Shown here: positions 1-8,784 of the stretch, one piece after another | How positions within the stretch are numbered: position 1 is the first letter of the stretch | Layout: each line of letters opens with the position of its first letter | Assembly (NCBI RefSeq): GCF_034424545.1 | Contig: NZ_CP139970.1 | Coordinates: 2,728,001 to 2,792,000 of the forward strand | Length of the DNA stretch: 64,000 bases | DNA from: Trinickia caryophylli | GTDB lineage: Bacteria > Pseudomonadota > Gammaproteobacteria > Burkholderiales > Burkholderiaceae | Direction of reading: 5' to 3' | The notes under the pieces: generated by a model | Databases searched by the model: none | Seen by the model: the letters and a program-made list of their open reading frames with translations, nothing else | Told to the model about the DNA's origin: nothing | Program-made: the position numbers and the translations under genes

Positions 1-20
1 TTCATCTGCTTACTCCTGAG
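1..20 (-). CDS. Start of the next copper-operon gene (only the first bases lie in the window)
   Basis: On the minus strand an AGGAG ribosome-binding site (about 15-19) is followed seven bases later by an ATG whose A is at position 5. The reading frame leaves the window at once, so only the start codon and two further bases are seen. It lies about 50 bases after the multicopper oxidase stop and in the same direction, so it is probably the fifth gene of the copper operon. The product cannot be named from this sequence. Confidence 0.5.
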
Positions 21-71
21 TTGACGTGATGAAATCGATGGTCGCGCGGGGAGTCGACCTTGCTGTGTCGG

Positions 72-1367
72 TCAGCGCTCCGGCAGTTCGCCGGTATATT
101 CATAGGCGACGGTGCTCTTGGGATGCCTGAACCAGCCCGGGTCGCGGTAGTCGTTGCGCGCGAGCCCCTGTCGGACCTTGACGACGGTGAACATGCCGCC
201 CATTTCCAGCGGGCCGAAAGGCCCGGTGCCCGTCATCATCGGCAGCGTGTTGTCAGGCAAAGGCATCTCCATCTCGCCCATCGCGCCCCCGGTGCTGCCC
301 ATGGCCATGTAGTCCGGTACCAGCTTGCCGATGCGTTTGGCCAGGTCCTTCTGCGGCACGCCGATCATGTTCGGCACGCTGTGCCCCATCGCGTTCATCG
401 TGTGGTGCGACTTGTGGCAATGAAACGCCCAGTCTCCCGGCCGGTCCGCGGTGAACTCGATTGCGCGCATCTGGCCGACGGCGACATCCGTCGTCACCTC
501 GGGCCAGCGAGCGGCCGGCGGAACCCAGCCTCCGTCCGTGCCGGCCACCTCGAAGCTGTACCCGTGCAGATGAATCGGATGGTTCGTCATCGTGAGATTG
601 CCGAACCGGATGCGCACGCGATCGCCCGCCCGCACCGGCAGCGGATCGATACCCGGAAACACGCGGGAGTTGAACGTCCACATGTTGAAGTCCGTCATTT
701 CGTTCACACGCGGCGTGAAGCTGCCAGGATCGATGTCGTAGGCGGCCAGCAGGAATACGAAATCGCGGTCGACCGGCATTACGCCGCGGTCTTTCGGGTG
801 CACGACGAACGCGCCCATCATGCCCATCGCCATCTGCACCATTTCGTCGGCGTGCGGGTGATACATGAACGTGCCGTGCTTTTCGAGCAGGAACTCGTAG
901 ACAAACGTCTTGCCGGGCGGGATCTGGGGTTGCGTCAGCCCGCCGACGCCATCCATGCCGTTGGGCAGCAGCATCCCGTGCCAGTGGATCGTCGTGTGCT
1001 CGGGCAGCTTGTTCGTCACGAAAATGCGAACCTTGTCGCCTTCGACGGCCTCGATCGTCGGACCCGGCGATTGCCCGTTATAGCCCCACAGATTCGCTTT
1101 CATGCCGGGCGCCATTTCGCGCACCACGGGTTCGGCCGTCAGGTGAAACTCCTTCCAGCCATTTTTCATCCGCCATGGCAACGTCCAGCCGTTCAGCGTG
1201 GCGACTGGCGTATAGGGGCGGCCGTTGGGCGGCACGAGCGGCGGCTGCATCGCCGCGTTCGTCATGGTCGGGGCTTCGGGCAGCGCAGCGGCGCCGGCCT
1301 TGCTGACCATCGCCGCACCGAGGATTGCAGCCCCCGAGCCGCTCAGGAATTGTCGACGAGACACCAT
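72..1367 (-). CDS. Multicopper oxidase, Tat-exported, copper-tolerance type
   Basis: This 431-residue periplasmic multicopper oxidase probably oxidises Cu(I) or organic reductants and reduces O2 to water. The N-terminus has a twin-arginine signal (SRRQFLSG, residues 3-10) and a hydrophobic Ala-rich stretch ending near residue 28. Copper-ligand motifs appear in order: HWHG (128-131), YHPH (169-172), HPIHLHG (263-269) and HCHKSHHTMNAM (316-327). The last gives the type-1 Cys-His-Met ligands and type-3 histidines. Several Met-rich patches (such as 180-184 and near 350-380) are typical of copper-handling members. The start codon sits just upstream of the stop of the preceding tolC-like gene, so the genes are transcribed together. 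Laccase-like bilirubin-oxidase relatives are the alternative, but the copper context favours metal detoxification. Confidence 0.92.
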   Translation of the reverse strand: MVSRRQFLSGSGAAILGAAMVSKAGAAALPEAPTMTNAAMQPPLVPPNGRPYTPVATLNGWTLPWRMKNGWKEFHLTAEPVVREMAPGMKANLWGYNGQSPGPTIEAVEGDKVRIFVTNKLPEHTTIHWHGMLLPNGMDGVGGLTQPQIPPGKTFVYEFLLEKHGTFMYHPHADEMVQMAMGMMGAFVVHPKDRGVMPVDRDFVFLLAAYDIDPGSFTPRVNEMTDFNMWTFNSRVFPGIDPLPVRAGDRVRIRFGNLTMTNHPIHLHGYSFEVAGTDGGWVPPAARWPEVTTDVAVGQMRAIEFTADRPGDWAFHCHKSHHTMNAMGHSVPNMIGVPQKDLAKRIGKLVPDYMAMGSTGGAMGEMEMPLPDNTLPMMTGTGPFGPLEMGGMFTVVKVRQGLARNDYRDPGWFRHPKSTVAYEYTGELPER

Positions 1368-1368
1368 G

Positions 1369-2865
1369 TTATTGATCTTCCGAATGCGTGACGGGTGCCG
1401 GCCGTGCCGAAGGGGCAGGCGCCGGCTGCGTTGACTGAGCGGGGCGGGGTTCCGCCGGGCGTGCCGCGCCCGCAGGCGTGGCCGGCGTCGGGCCGGCCTC
1501 GGTTTGCGGCAGACGCCCGCCCAACGCTTGCTCGAGATCGGTTTCCGCCAGCCAGTAATCCTTCAGCGAATCGATATAGCTGTTGACCGCGCCCGCCTGC
1601 TCGCGCGAATCGGCAAGCAGTTCGAAGACACTGGCCAGCATGCCGTTGTAGCGAAGCAAGGTTTCGTCCGAGATCGTCTTGCGAAGCGGCACGACTTCGT
1701 CCCGATAGTGCTTTGCAACGTCGTAACCGGTCACGTACGCCGAATACGATTCGCGTACCTCCGAGCGCGCATCGATCGCCGTCTGGGCGAGCCGGTTGGC
1801 CGATTGCATGTAGATGGCCTCGGCGCGCGCGACCTTGGCGCTGCCGAAATCGAAAATCGGGATTTCGACACTGATTTCGTAGCCGTGCTCGTGTCCCTTA
1901 TCGGTTTCGTAGTTGTTCTGGTAGCCGATATCGAGCGCGTTGACGAAGCGAGTGGCCTTGCTCAGCCCCAACGATGCGGCAACGCTTTGTGTCTGCAGTC
2001 TGGCCGCCTCGATATCGAGACGGTTGCTCATCGCGAACCGCTCGAGGTCCTTCAATTCGGGGCGCGCCTTCGGCAGGTCCGGCAGCCGCTCGGGAAGGGT
2101 GTACTGCGTATCGGCGCCCCATACGCCCATGGCCCGCGTCAGTTTCTCCCTCGCCGATAAGGCCTCATGGCGGGTCTTGGCCGCTTGGGCGATCGAGTCC
2201 GCGTAAAACGCCTGTTCGCGTGCGTAATCGAGCTTGCTGAAGTTTCCGGCCTGCCGCATGCGCGAGGCGAGTTCCGCGCTGGCGTCCGCCGAGTCTTTCA
2301 CCTGGTCAGCATACCTGGCGGCCTGTGCGGCGGCCACTGCGTCGATGTATGCGCGACGCGCCTGCGCCGCCACGTTCAGCATGGCATCGGCTGTATCGAG
2401 CTTCGTTTGTTCGAAGCGCCGACGCTCGATGTTCGCCGCGAGCGGCAGCGTCAGAATGCCGAGCACGCTCGCCGAGAAGGTGCGGTCGATGCTCAGATCG
2501 CCATTGCCCGCTCGCGTGCGGCTGAATGTGAAACCCGGGTTCGGGAGCCGTCCGGCCTGCACCAGGTCGGCTTCGGAAAGTCCCAACTGCGCGTACGAGG
2601 CCTGCAGGCCCCGGTTGTTGAGCAGGGCGACCTGCACCGCGTCATCCATGGAAAGGGGCTTGGCAAGCAGTTCCTTCGTGCGCTTCGCCACGGCATCGCG
2701 GTCGGCATCGGTCTTGACGATCGCTGCCTCCTTGCCGAGCCGTTCCGTGGCCGCTGACGACACCGCACCGAACCCGCCGTCCTTCGAGAACGTGGTGCAG
2801 CCGACGAGCAACACCATGACGAGGATGCCGGCAGCTCCGCGCATGCAAACGAATCGCTGCATCAT
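1369..2865 (-). CDS. TolC-family outer-membrane efflux lipoprotein
   Basis: A 498-residue outer-membrane factor of the TolC/CusC type, the outer duct of an efflux pump. The signal peptide ends in a lipobox (LLVGC, Cys23), so the mature protein should be lipid-anchored. The body shows the expected long helical repeats (for example around residues 165-250 and 340-430), with the typical ARRAYIDAVAAAQAARYAD and DIGYQNNYETDKGHEHGY-like strands. The C-terminus after about residue 455 is a low-complexity Pro/Ala tail. No RND or adaptor partner is present in the window, so the partner pump may lie beyond the left edge or elsewhere. Its ATG overlaps the stop of the 99-residue gene upstream (ATGA), which indicates translational coupling. 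Confidence 0.9.
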   Translation of the reverse strand: MMQRFVCMRGAAGILVMVLLVGCTTFSKDGGFGAVSSAATERLGKEAAIVKTDADRDAVAKRTKELLAKPLSMDDAVQVALLNNRGLQASYAQLGLSEADLVQAGRLPNPGFTFSRTRAGNGDLSIDRTFSASVLGILTLPLAANIERRRFEQTKLDTADAMLNVAAQARRAYIDAVAAAQAARYADQVKDSADASAELASRMRQAGNFSKLDYAREQAFYADSIAQAAKTRHEALSAREKLTRAMGVWGADTQYTLPERLPDLPKARPELKDLERFAMSNRLDIEAARLQTQSVAASLGLSKATRFVNALDIGYQNNYETDKGHEHGYEISVEIPIFDFGSAKVARAEAIYMQSANRLAQTAIDARSEVRESYSAYVTGYDVAKHYRDEVVPLRKTISDETLLRYNGMLASVFELLADSREQAGAVNSYIDSLKDYWLAETDLEQALGGRLPQTEAGPTPATPAGAARPAEPRPAQSTQPAPAPSARPAPVTHSEDQ

Positions 2866-3161
2866 CGGTGAGTTTCTCCGTGCTGCGAATGGTTCGACTT
2901 GCCGCCGGCCGTTGGCTTGCTCATGGCGCCGTCATGGGGTGCGCCGCCCTTGAACGGCTTGTCCTGGACCGCTTGATTGAGTTCCTGCCAAGACCGGTTG
3001 CCGCTTTCGTCGTAGGGCCGGTAGCCATCGAAGGCCAGCGGAGCTGCGATCGCCGGGACGGGGCCTGTGGCGTCCGCCGGGTCGGGAGTCGTGGTGGTGG
3101 CATGCACGAGCGCCGGCCATGAAGCCGCCACGCCGAGCAATGCCGCAGAAATCAGTCGCAT
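2862..3161 (-). CDS. Small periplasmic protein of the copper operon
   Basis: A 99-residue protein with a clear Sec signal peptide (MRLISAALLGVAASWPALVHA) followed by a Thr/Pro/Ala-rich mature part. The C-terminus contains several histidines (KSNHSQHGETHR) and a Met-containing GAPHDGAMSK segment that could bind metal. I do not recognise a named family. Its stop overlaps the start of the TolC-family gene, so it is a member of the same transcript. Position and His content suggest a periplasmic metal-binding accessory of the efflux system; that role is inferred from context only. Confidence 0.7.
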   Translation of the reverse strand: MRLISAALLGVAASWPALVHATTTTPDPADATGPVPAIAAPLAFDGYRPYDESGNRSWQELNQAVQDKPFKGGAPHDGAMSKPTAGGKSNHSQHGETHR

Positions 3162-3247
3162 AGATGTTCTCGTCGTCGATCATCTGGCGGGTCGAGGCAG
3201 GACCGCCAGTACGAATGGCATATCGCGGGTTTAACCGCAGTGGAGCA

Positions 3248-3646
3248 TTAGACGAGCGTGGAGCGGGGAGGCCGCTCGATGCCGCCGGTCAGAAAAGACA
3301 CGACACCGGCGCAAGGCTGAGCGGACGTCGCGACGTGAGTGGCGTCCGAAGACACGACGATGATGGCGCCCACGGGCAACGCGGTGCCCAGGCAGCACGC
3401 CGAACACGCCGAACACGAATGCGCGTGATGACCGTGACAATCCGTTTGGCGAGGGGCGTCGACAGCGAGTGCGGGGTCGTATATGCGAAGATGATGTTCC
3501 GACCGATCGTGCTCGACATGCGCGGTTGCCGCCTCGCCGGCGTCAGCTTGCGCGGTAATGCATTTCATCGGGGCAGCCGTCGACGACTGAGCAGGCAAGC
3601 TCAGTGCCAACAGCACGACGATGAAGAGTTTGCGCCAATATGACAT
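3248..3646 (-). CDS. CzcI/DUF2946-like His- and Cys-rich exported protein, first gene of the copper operon
   Basis: A 132-residue exported protein with a signal peptide (MSYWRKLFIVVLLALSLPAQSSTAA). The mature part has many candidate metal ligands: a HVEHDRSEHH segment, a DCHGHHAHSC segment and a CSACSACC cluster. It ends in FLTGGIERPPRSTLV, an ending I associate with CzcI-like heavy-metal proteins near metal efflux genes. The family assignment comes from this general pattern, not from an alignment. It is the first gene after the CusR-like boxes and runs divergently from copR. A regulatory or metal-sequestering periplasmic role is likely but inferred. Confidence 0.65.
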   Translation of the reverse strand: MSYWRKLFIVVLLALSLPAQSSTAAPMKCITAQADAGEAATAHVEHDRSEHHLRIYDPALAVDAPRQTDCHGHHAHSCSACSACCLGTALPVGAIIVVSSDATHVATSAQPCAGVVSFLTGGIERPPRSTLV

Positions 3647-3766
3647 GGGTGCGGAGTCTGGCCGGGCAAGTCGACAGGATAAGATCGGAGGCGTGTCCGG
3701 CTGTAACCACCGGCGGTTTCGCCAGGGGCTAGATTATCGACCGATGCCTGACGGCGAGGTGGTTGG

Positions 3767-3785
3767 AAAATGACAAATTTTTCAT
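3767..3785. promoter_or_regulatory. CusR/CopR-like box 1
   Basis: AAAATGACAAATTTTTCAT matches the left half and part of the right half of the CusR box known from E. coli (AAAATGACAA-N2-TTGTCATTTT). It lies between the divergent copper operon (start 3646) and copR (start 3915), where a metal-responsive regulator would be expected to bind. The assignment comes from pattern similarity. Confidence 0.65.
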
Positions 3786-3829
3786 CCACGGGCGCGATGT
3801 CGTCGCCTGAGTCCAGCTCCGGGGCTTCG

Positions 3830-3844
3830 TGAAAAAATTGTCAT
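3830..3844. promoter_or_regulatory. CusR/CopR-like box 2
   Basis: TGAAAAAATTGTCAT is close to the reverse complement of box 1 at 3767-3785, so the two sites face each other about 45 bases apart. A further CGTCATTTTTTGG follows at 3850-3861. The pair could serve the two divergent promoters, one site each. Confidence 0.6.
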
Positions 3845-3914
3845 CCGGCCGTCATTTTTTGGGCGCTTCGGCGCACGTATGCTTACTGAGCCCCGATCGT
3901 TCCACTGGACTTTC

Positions 3915-4586
3915 ATGCGGATACTCATAGTCGAAGACGAGCCGAAGATGGCGTCATATCTCCAGAAGGGGCTGACGGAGGCAAGCTATACGGTCGACCT
4001 CGCCGCAAACGGCAAGGACGGATTGTTTCTGGCACTGCACGAACACTTCGATCTGATCGTGCTCGATGTCATGCTGCCGCAATTGGACGGATTCGAGGTG
4101 CTCAAGCGCCTTCGGGCGGAAAAGCAGACGCCCGTTCTCCTGTTGACCGCGCGCGAGGCGATCGAGGACAAGGTGGCTGGTCTCGAACTCGGTGCCGACG
4201 ACTATCTGCCGAAGCCGTTCGCCTATGCCGAGTTCCTCGCACGTATCCGGTCTTTGATGCGGCGCGCGCCGAGAAACATCCGGGACCGGCTCGCCATCGC
4301 CGATCTGGAGATCGACCTGCTCAAGCGGCGGGTACGCCGTGGCGACGATCGTATCGACTTGACCGCGCAGGAGTTCGCGTTGCTGCAACTCCTGGCCGAG
4401 CGCGAAGGCGAGGTTTTGACGCGCACGTTCATTACTTCTCAGATCTGGGACATGAACTTCGACAGCGATACGAACGTCGTCGACGCCGCGATCAAACGCC
4501 TGCGTGCCAAGATCGACAATCCGTATGATCGAAAACTGATTCACACCATCCGGGGGATGGGGTACGTCCTCGAGGATCGTTCATGA
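3915..4586 (+). CDS. copR: Heavy-metal response regulator, CusR/CopR/IrlR type
   Basis: A 223-residue OmpR-family response regulator. The receiver domain (about 1-115) has the acidic pair in IVEDEP, the phospho-acceptor Asp51 in LIVLDVMLP, the conserved Thr/Ser in LLLTARE and Lys in [11 protein letters not shown] winged-helix DNA-binding domain fills about 125-220 ([40 protein letters not shown]). An in-frame ATG exists 12 codons upstream, but homologues start at MRILIVEDE, so 3915 is chosen. The gene overlaps the histidine kinase by ATGA. It probably binds the boxes at 3767-3785 and 3830-3844 and activates both divergent transcripts when copper is high. The symbol reflects the copper context; silver or cadmium cannot be excluded. 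Confidence 0.88.
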   Translation: MRILIVEDEPKMASYLQKGLTEASYTVDLAANGKDGLFLALHEHFDLIVLDVMLPQLDGFEVLKRLRAEKQTPVLLLTAREAIEDKVAGLELGADDYLPKPFAYAEFLARIRSLMRRAPRNIRDRLAIADLEIDLLKRRVRRGDDRIDLTAQEFALLQLLAEREGEVLTRTFITSQIWDMNFDSDTNVVDAAIKRLRAKIDNPYDRKLIHTIRGMGYVLEDRS

Positions 4587-5983
4587 CGGAAAAGGTGGCG
4601 CCTTATTCGCTGCTTACGCGCTTGACGCTCGCCTTTGCCCTTGTTGCCGGAACGGCGTTTGCGCTGACCGGTGCTTACCTGTATCGGTCTCTGTCCACCG
4701 AACTGCAACGGCGCGACGACATCGAGATCGCGGGCAAACTGAGCCAGTTCCTGCAGTTGGCCCGGGCAAGCGGCTCGACGCAGCGAATTCGCGCAACGCC
4801 AGCGGTGTTTCATGAGGTGCTTCTTTCGCATCCCGGCGTGTACCTGGGCATTGACGACGCGCACGACCGGTCGCTCGTCGAACACACGGCCGGGCCGGCC
4901 GTGTCGTTCAGCGCGATCTCGCCGCGCGGCCAGCCCGCTCGCGTTCCCTATACCTGCGAGCCGCCGGGAATAGGTCCGTCGCGCTGTATCGTCGCGAGCG
5001 ACACGCTGCCGTCAGGAGAGGAGATCCGGATCGCGCTCGTGCGGACCGCGACTGACCGACAGTCGCTGCTCAAGAGCTATCGCGTCGACATCTGGTTTGC
5101 GGTTGCCGCGGGCGCGACATTGCTCGGCGGCTTGGGTTATGCGATCGCCCGCCGCGGACTGCGCCCGGTGGAAACCCTGGGCCGCCAGACATCGACCATC
5201 GAGGCACACAATCTGAGCGAGCGGCTCGACATACGCGGCGGACCGATCGAGCTGCGCGAACTCGCCTCGTCGGTCAACCGGATGTTGGATCGGCTCGAAC
5301 GTGCATTCGTGCGCCTTTCCCAGTTTTCCTCCGACCTCGCCCACGATATGCGTACGCCGCTCGCGAACGTGATCAGTTCGTCACAGGTCACGTTGTCTCG
5401 GCCGCGGACGAGCGAGGAATATGAGGCGTTGATCGACTCGAACATCGAGGAATGCGAGCGCCTGCAGCGCATGATCGAGAACATGCTGTTCCTCGCGCGT
5501 ACCGATAACGCGCAGCAACACCTGAAGCTGTCGGATCTCGACTCGCGGATCGAGCTGATGCGGTTGGCTTCGTATTTCCAAGCCATTGCCGACGAAAAGA
5601 ACGTGGACATCGTGGTCCGCGGCGACGCGCGCGTATCCGCGGACGCCACGTTGTTTCGGCGGGCGCTCAGCAATCTCGTGTCGAATGCCATCGACCATGC
5701 GACGGCGGGGTCGACTGTCGTGCTGGGTGCTTTTCAGCCGGCCGGCTGCACCGCGATCGAGGTGACGAATAGCGGGCGGCCGATCGCGCCGGAGCACATC
5801 GATCGCATTTTTGAGCGCTTCTACCGCGTTGACGCCGCCCGGCATGGCTCATCCAGGAACGCCGGGCTGGGCCTCGCCATCGTCAAATCGATCATGGAAC
5901 TGCACCGCGGAAGCGTCGATGTGGCGAGCAGCGACGCCGGCACCACTTTCACCCTCCGCTTTCCCGCTTCCGCGGGGACATGA
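4583..5983 (+). CDS. copS: Heavy-metal sensor histidine kinase, CusS/CopS type
   Basis: A 466-residue membrane kinase that senses periplasmic metal and phosphorylates the regulator encoded just upstream. It has a first membrane segment at about 13-35, a periplasmic loop of about 130 residues, a second segment at about 169-188, a HAMP linker ([17 protein letters not shown]...), a dimerisation domain with phospho-accepting His254 in [13 protein letters not shown], and an ATPase domain with N box ([10 protein letters not shown]), F region (IFERFYRVD) and G box ([16 protein letters not shown]). The loop holds two cysteines (about 125 and 135) and a few histidines. Its end is almost directly apposed to the convergent gene at 5992. 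Confidence 0.9.
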   Translation: MTEKVAPYSLLTRLTLAFALVAGTAFALTGAYLYRSLSTELQRRDDIEIAGKLSQFLQLARASGSTQRIRATPAVFHEVLLSHPGVYLGIDDAHDRSLVEHTAGPAVSFSAISPRGQPARVPYTCEPPGIGPSRCIVASDTLPSGEEIRIALVRTATDRQSLLKSYRVDIWFAVAAGATLLGGLGYAIARRGLRPVETLGRQTSTIEAHNLSERLDIRGGPIELRELASSVNRMLDRLERAFVRLSQFSSDLAHDMRTPLANVISSSQVTLSRPRTSEEYEALIDSNIEECERLQRMIENMLFLARTDNAQQHLKLSDLDSRIELMRLASYFQAIADEKNVDIVVRGDARVSADATLFRRALSNLVSNAIDHATAGSTVVLGAFQPAGCTAIEVTNSGRPIAPEHIDRIFERFYRVDAARHGSSRNAGLGLAIVKSIMELHRGSVDVASSDAGTTFTLRFPASAGT

Positions 5984-5991
5984 GCCGGCAC

Positions 5992-8124
5992 TCAAGCCGG
6001 ATTCGCCACCATCAGGCGCATGCTCACCTTGCCGTCCGCGGAGTGGACGAGGCCGTCTTTCCAGCGCAGGCTCCTGGTCAGGTCGATTTCGGTCCACCCC
6101 GGACTCAGTTTGGCGTCGAGAAAACCGTTGTTGACGCCTATTGCCTTGCCGTGTCCGGTGGATACCATGGCGTGTTTCAATGTGCCGTCCCTGACGCCGA
6201 TGAACCCGATGCGCTGCCCCGAAGAGACTTTTGCAAATTCGGTCGGCGTGGCTACCTGGCGCGCGTTTTTCAAAAATTCGCTGAATTGTCCCGCGCGCGT
6301 CACGGTATGCAGTGCCTGCGCGCGGCTGGCTGGTATCAACCCGGCTTCCTTCTCGAAATTTATGACTGCATCCCAGCATACGCCGCCACGAGCCAATCTC
6401 CTTCCCACCCTCGACTGAGCACTTCTCGTGACGACCCGCGCGAGCTTTCTGACCGTGTTGTGGGCGCGCCCTCCTGTCGCGACGACTGTTTTTACGGTTT
6501 TCACCGTTTTTCCAACTTTGATCACGACTCTCGTTATCCTGGACCCTCGGCCTACTGCGCTTCCTACCCCTCCCACCACTGTTGGCAACGCAGAAATCGC
6601 TACCATGACCACCTGCTTGGCTGCCTCCGGATCATCGCCGAGATCATGCTGGCGTTTAGCTTCATAGATGCCGTACGGAGGGAACATCATCGTGCGGTGC
6701 ATGTTGGTATACCCCTCCATTTCGGTTTCTTCATACGCTTCTTTCTTCTTTCCCATTAGCGTCGATCGAAATATGTGATCGGAAATTTTTTTGGCCGCGT
6801 CTTCCGCATTCGATTCGGCTACGGTTCCCGACCGCCCGAGAATGTCATCGAGAAGAGAGGTTTCAGGGTAATCAAACGTGACGTAGCTCTTGCCCCACTC
6901 GAGATGCCCCAGCTCATCGCCGAAAAACAGATGCTCGTTGAGCTGGATCCATTCGAGCCGCTCTTCTTCGTTTTCGGGAATGGCGATCACGAGATCCGGA
7001 TGCGTTGGCACTATGGCGACGAATTTGCTTTCGCCCGCATTGTTTTCGATTCTCATTATGGCGCCATCAGTCGAACTCCGGCTGATCCAATCCTCGGAGC
7101 GCTTTGCGGATTTGACCTGCGATACGGCAAATTTTTCGCCATCGGTTATGCCACGCTCAGCGATCTTTCGGACAATTTCCTGCGTGCCGTCGCGTATCGA
7201 ATTTTCGATGTGGGCCTCCACCCGCTTGTCGAACTCCTTGTTCAGGCTGGGCAGGTCGCGGATTATTTTGGGATATTCCCGGACACTTCCGTCGAGAACA
7301 GGTATGTTGAGGCCGTACTCCATATAGATATCTTCCGCGGCTACGTCGAGCTCGTCTTTCTCTGAGTGCGGATAGCGGTAAATCACGGTAAATTTCTGCT
7401 GTGGATCTATGTTGTTGTCTCGCAGCATGTCCCTGGCGACCTCCCGCCGCCGCGGCATGCTCTCGGTTGCCCTGGTCAGCAACGGTTTGCCGGGGGCGGC
7501 GGGGCGGTGGGTATGTTTGACATGGTATTTGCGACGGTGAGCTTTTCTGCGCCGTCGTGTCAGCCTTGGCGGTGCCGGGGCTTGTGCGCCGCCGCTGCCG
7601 GGCGGTTCGAACTCGTGACCCGTCGAGTTCAGCGTACGCAAAGACGTATTGAGCGCAGCGAGGGGCGCACTGGCGGCATCTCCAGCGGACGAAGGCTTCT
7701 CATTCGGAATGTTTTCTCCTTCGTTCGAGCCGGCATCGGGCCCTTCGTTGCCACGCGCGCCTCCGAAGTCGTCTCGTAGCTCGGCGGCGCCTCCGGGGGC
7801 TACCAGTGTCGGCAAGACATACAGCGAGAGCGCGATGAATTGCAGCGCGGTGCGCGCGACCAATCGCGACGGCCGTGGTGCGTACGTAGTCGGCAGTCCA
7901 GTGGGTAATGGATTTCCGACCTCCGAGACTACCGCGAGGAAGTCCGCAATCTCCTCTTCCGAGGGCGCACGGGGTAACCGAGCCGCATCGCTCGTGCGAT
8001 GTCGAAGACTGCGCGTCGGTTGCGCGTCGCTGCCTGCGCGGTTTGCGTCATATTGGCCGACCGCGCGGCGCCAACGGATTACTTCGTCTTGTGGGCTGCC
8101 GCGCTGCGTGAGGAACTTGGGCAT
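5992..8124 (-). CDS. Orphan 710-residue toxin/effector-like protein of unknown family
   Basis: I recognise no named family. Seen in the sequence: a disordered polar N-terminus; one strong hydrophobic segment (about 92-111); a low-complexity Gly/Asn/Ser/Pro region (115-187); a very basic patch (RLTRRRRKAHRRKYHVKH, about 187-204) resembling a nuclear-localisation or nucleic-acid-binding signal; a large soluble charged domain (about 220-470); an Ala/Val/Gly-rich amphipathic stretch (about 502-550); and a compact C-terminal domain. That domain has Cys583 in GGVCWDAV, His651 in LKHAMVSTGHGKA and Asn665-666 in GVNNGFL, an order and spacing like a papain-fold Cys-His-Asn triad. Several stretches (for example 6480-6560) are much more AT-rich than neighbouring genes, suggesting acquisition by transfer. 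No immunity, chaperone or secretion gene is adjacent. A host-directed or interbacterial effector is inferred. Confidence 0.6.
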   Translation of the reverse strand: MPKFLTQRGSPQDEVIRWRRAVGQYDANRAGSDAQPTRSLRHRTSDAARLPRAPSEEEIADFLAVVSEVGNPLPTGLPTTYAPRPSRLVARTALQFIALSLYVLPTLVAPGGAAELRDDFGGARGNEGPDAGSNEGENIPNEKPSSAGDAASAPLAALNTSLRTLNSTGHEFEPPGSGGAQAPAPPRLTRRRRKAHRRKYHVKHTHRPAAPGKPLLTRATESMPRRREVARDMLRDNNIDPQQKFTVIYRYPHSEKDELDVAAEDIYMEYGLNIPVLDGSVREYPKIIRDLPSLNKEFDKRVEAHIENSIRDGTQEIVRKIAERGITDGEKFAVSQVKSAKRSEDWISRSSTDGAIMRIENNAGESKFVAIVPTHPDLVIAIPENEEERLEWIQLNEHLFFGDELGHLEWGKSYVTFDYPETSLLDDILGRSGTVAESNAEDAAKKISDHIFRSTLMGKKKEAYEETEMEGYTNMHRTMMFPPYGIYEAKRQHDLGDDPEAAKQVVMVAISALPTVVGGVGSAVGRGSRITRVVIKVGKTVKTVKTVVATGGRAHNTVRKLARVVTRSAQSRVGRRLARGGVCWDAVINFEKEAGLIPASRAQALHTVTRAGQFSEFLKNARQVATPTEFAKVSSGQRIGFIGVRDGTLKHAMVSTGHGKAIGVNNGFLDAKLSPGWTEIDLTRSLRWKDGLVHSADGKVSMRLMVANPA

Positions 8125-8251
8125 GTTCCAATGACATAACGAAGACGAGCGAATTGACGATGGATCGTCAACGGCGACGACTCCAGACGCCTGCCCGCCC
8201 GAGCGGTGCTCCGACTCGTCGGACCTCGAACAGCGAGATGCGACGACCGGG

Positions 8252-8506
8252 CTACGCCCGCCGAATCAACCTTAGCAGCAGGATGAGAACGACCGCGCCA
8301 ACCGTGGCCGTGATGATCGATGCAATGAAACCGCTGCCGACATGAATATGGAGCACGCCCGCCAGCCAGCCTCCCGCAATCGCACCGATGATGCCGACAG
8401 CGATATCGCCGAGCAGGCCGAAGCCGCCTCCACCGACTATCAGGCCGGCAAGCCAGCCTGCCACAGCGCCGATGATGAGCCAAGCAATGATCCCGTGTGC
8501 CGCCAT
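8252..8506 (-). CDS. GlsB/YeaQ/YmgE-family stress membrane protein
   Basis: An 84-residue hydrophobic protein with three predicted membrane helices and glycine motifs typical of the transglycosylase-associated/YeaQ family (AWLIIGAVAGWLAGLI, GIIGAIAGGWLAG). The start at 8506 is chosen because AGGTGG lies five bases upstream of that ATG; an in-frame GTG three codons earlier would have no such site. Homologues are small inner-membrane proteins often induced by general stress, with no established biochemical activity. It stands alone, 127 bases after the start of the divergent-context gene at 8124. Confidence 0.85.
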   Translation of the reverse strand: MAAHGIIAWLIIGAVAGWLAGLIVGGGGFGLLGDIAVGIIGAIAGGWLAGVLHIHVGSGFIASIITATVGAVVLILLLRLIRRA

Positions 8507-8615
8507 GGAAGCCACCTCATTTTTGCTGTTGCGAAAACGTCGATGTCGAACGATTATTCAGGCAGGCGGTGCCTCCGTCAACTTCTATAGCAATGGATAC
8601 ATGAGTCGACAGCGT

Positions 8616-8642
8616 GATTGTGCTGATTGTGCTGATTGTGCG
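8616..8642. repeat. 9-bp tandem repeat, three copies
   Basis: GATTGTGCT is repeated at 8616-8624 and 8625-8633, with GATTGTGCG at 8634-8642. The repeat lies in the 278-base gap 8507-8784 between the YeaQ-like gene and the LysR gene. Nothing else is recognised in that gap. Confidence 0.9.
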
Positions 8643-8784
8643 GCGCATTTCTCAAAGAGAGAGCGAATGCGGCATCAAAGCCTTTAATCCGTCGCGTGCG
8701 GCCCAGGATCGTTGGCTTCTCCGGGATTGACCCGCGCAGATATTTTGGTCCCGATTGGCATGTCGATCTGTTTCGAGTGTGCCG

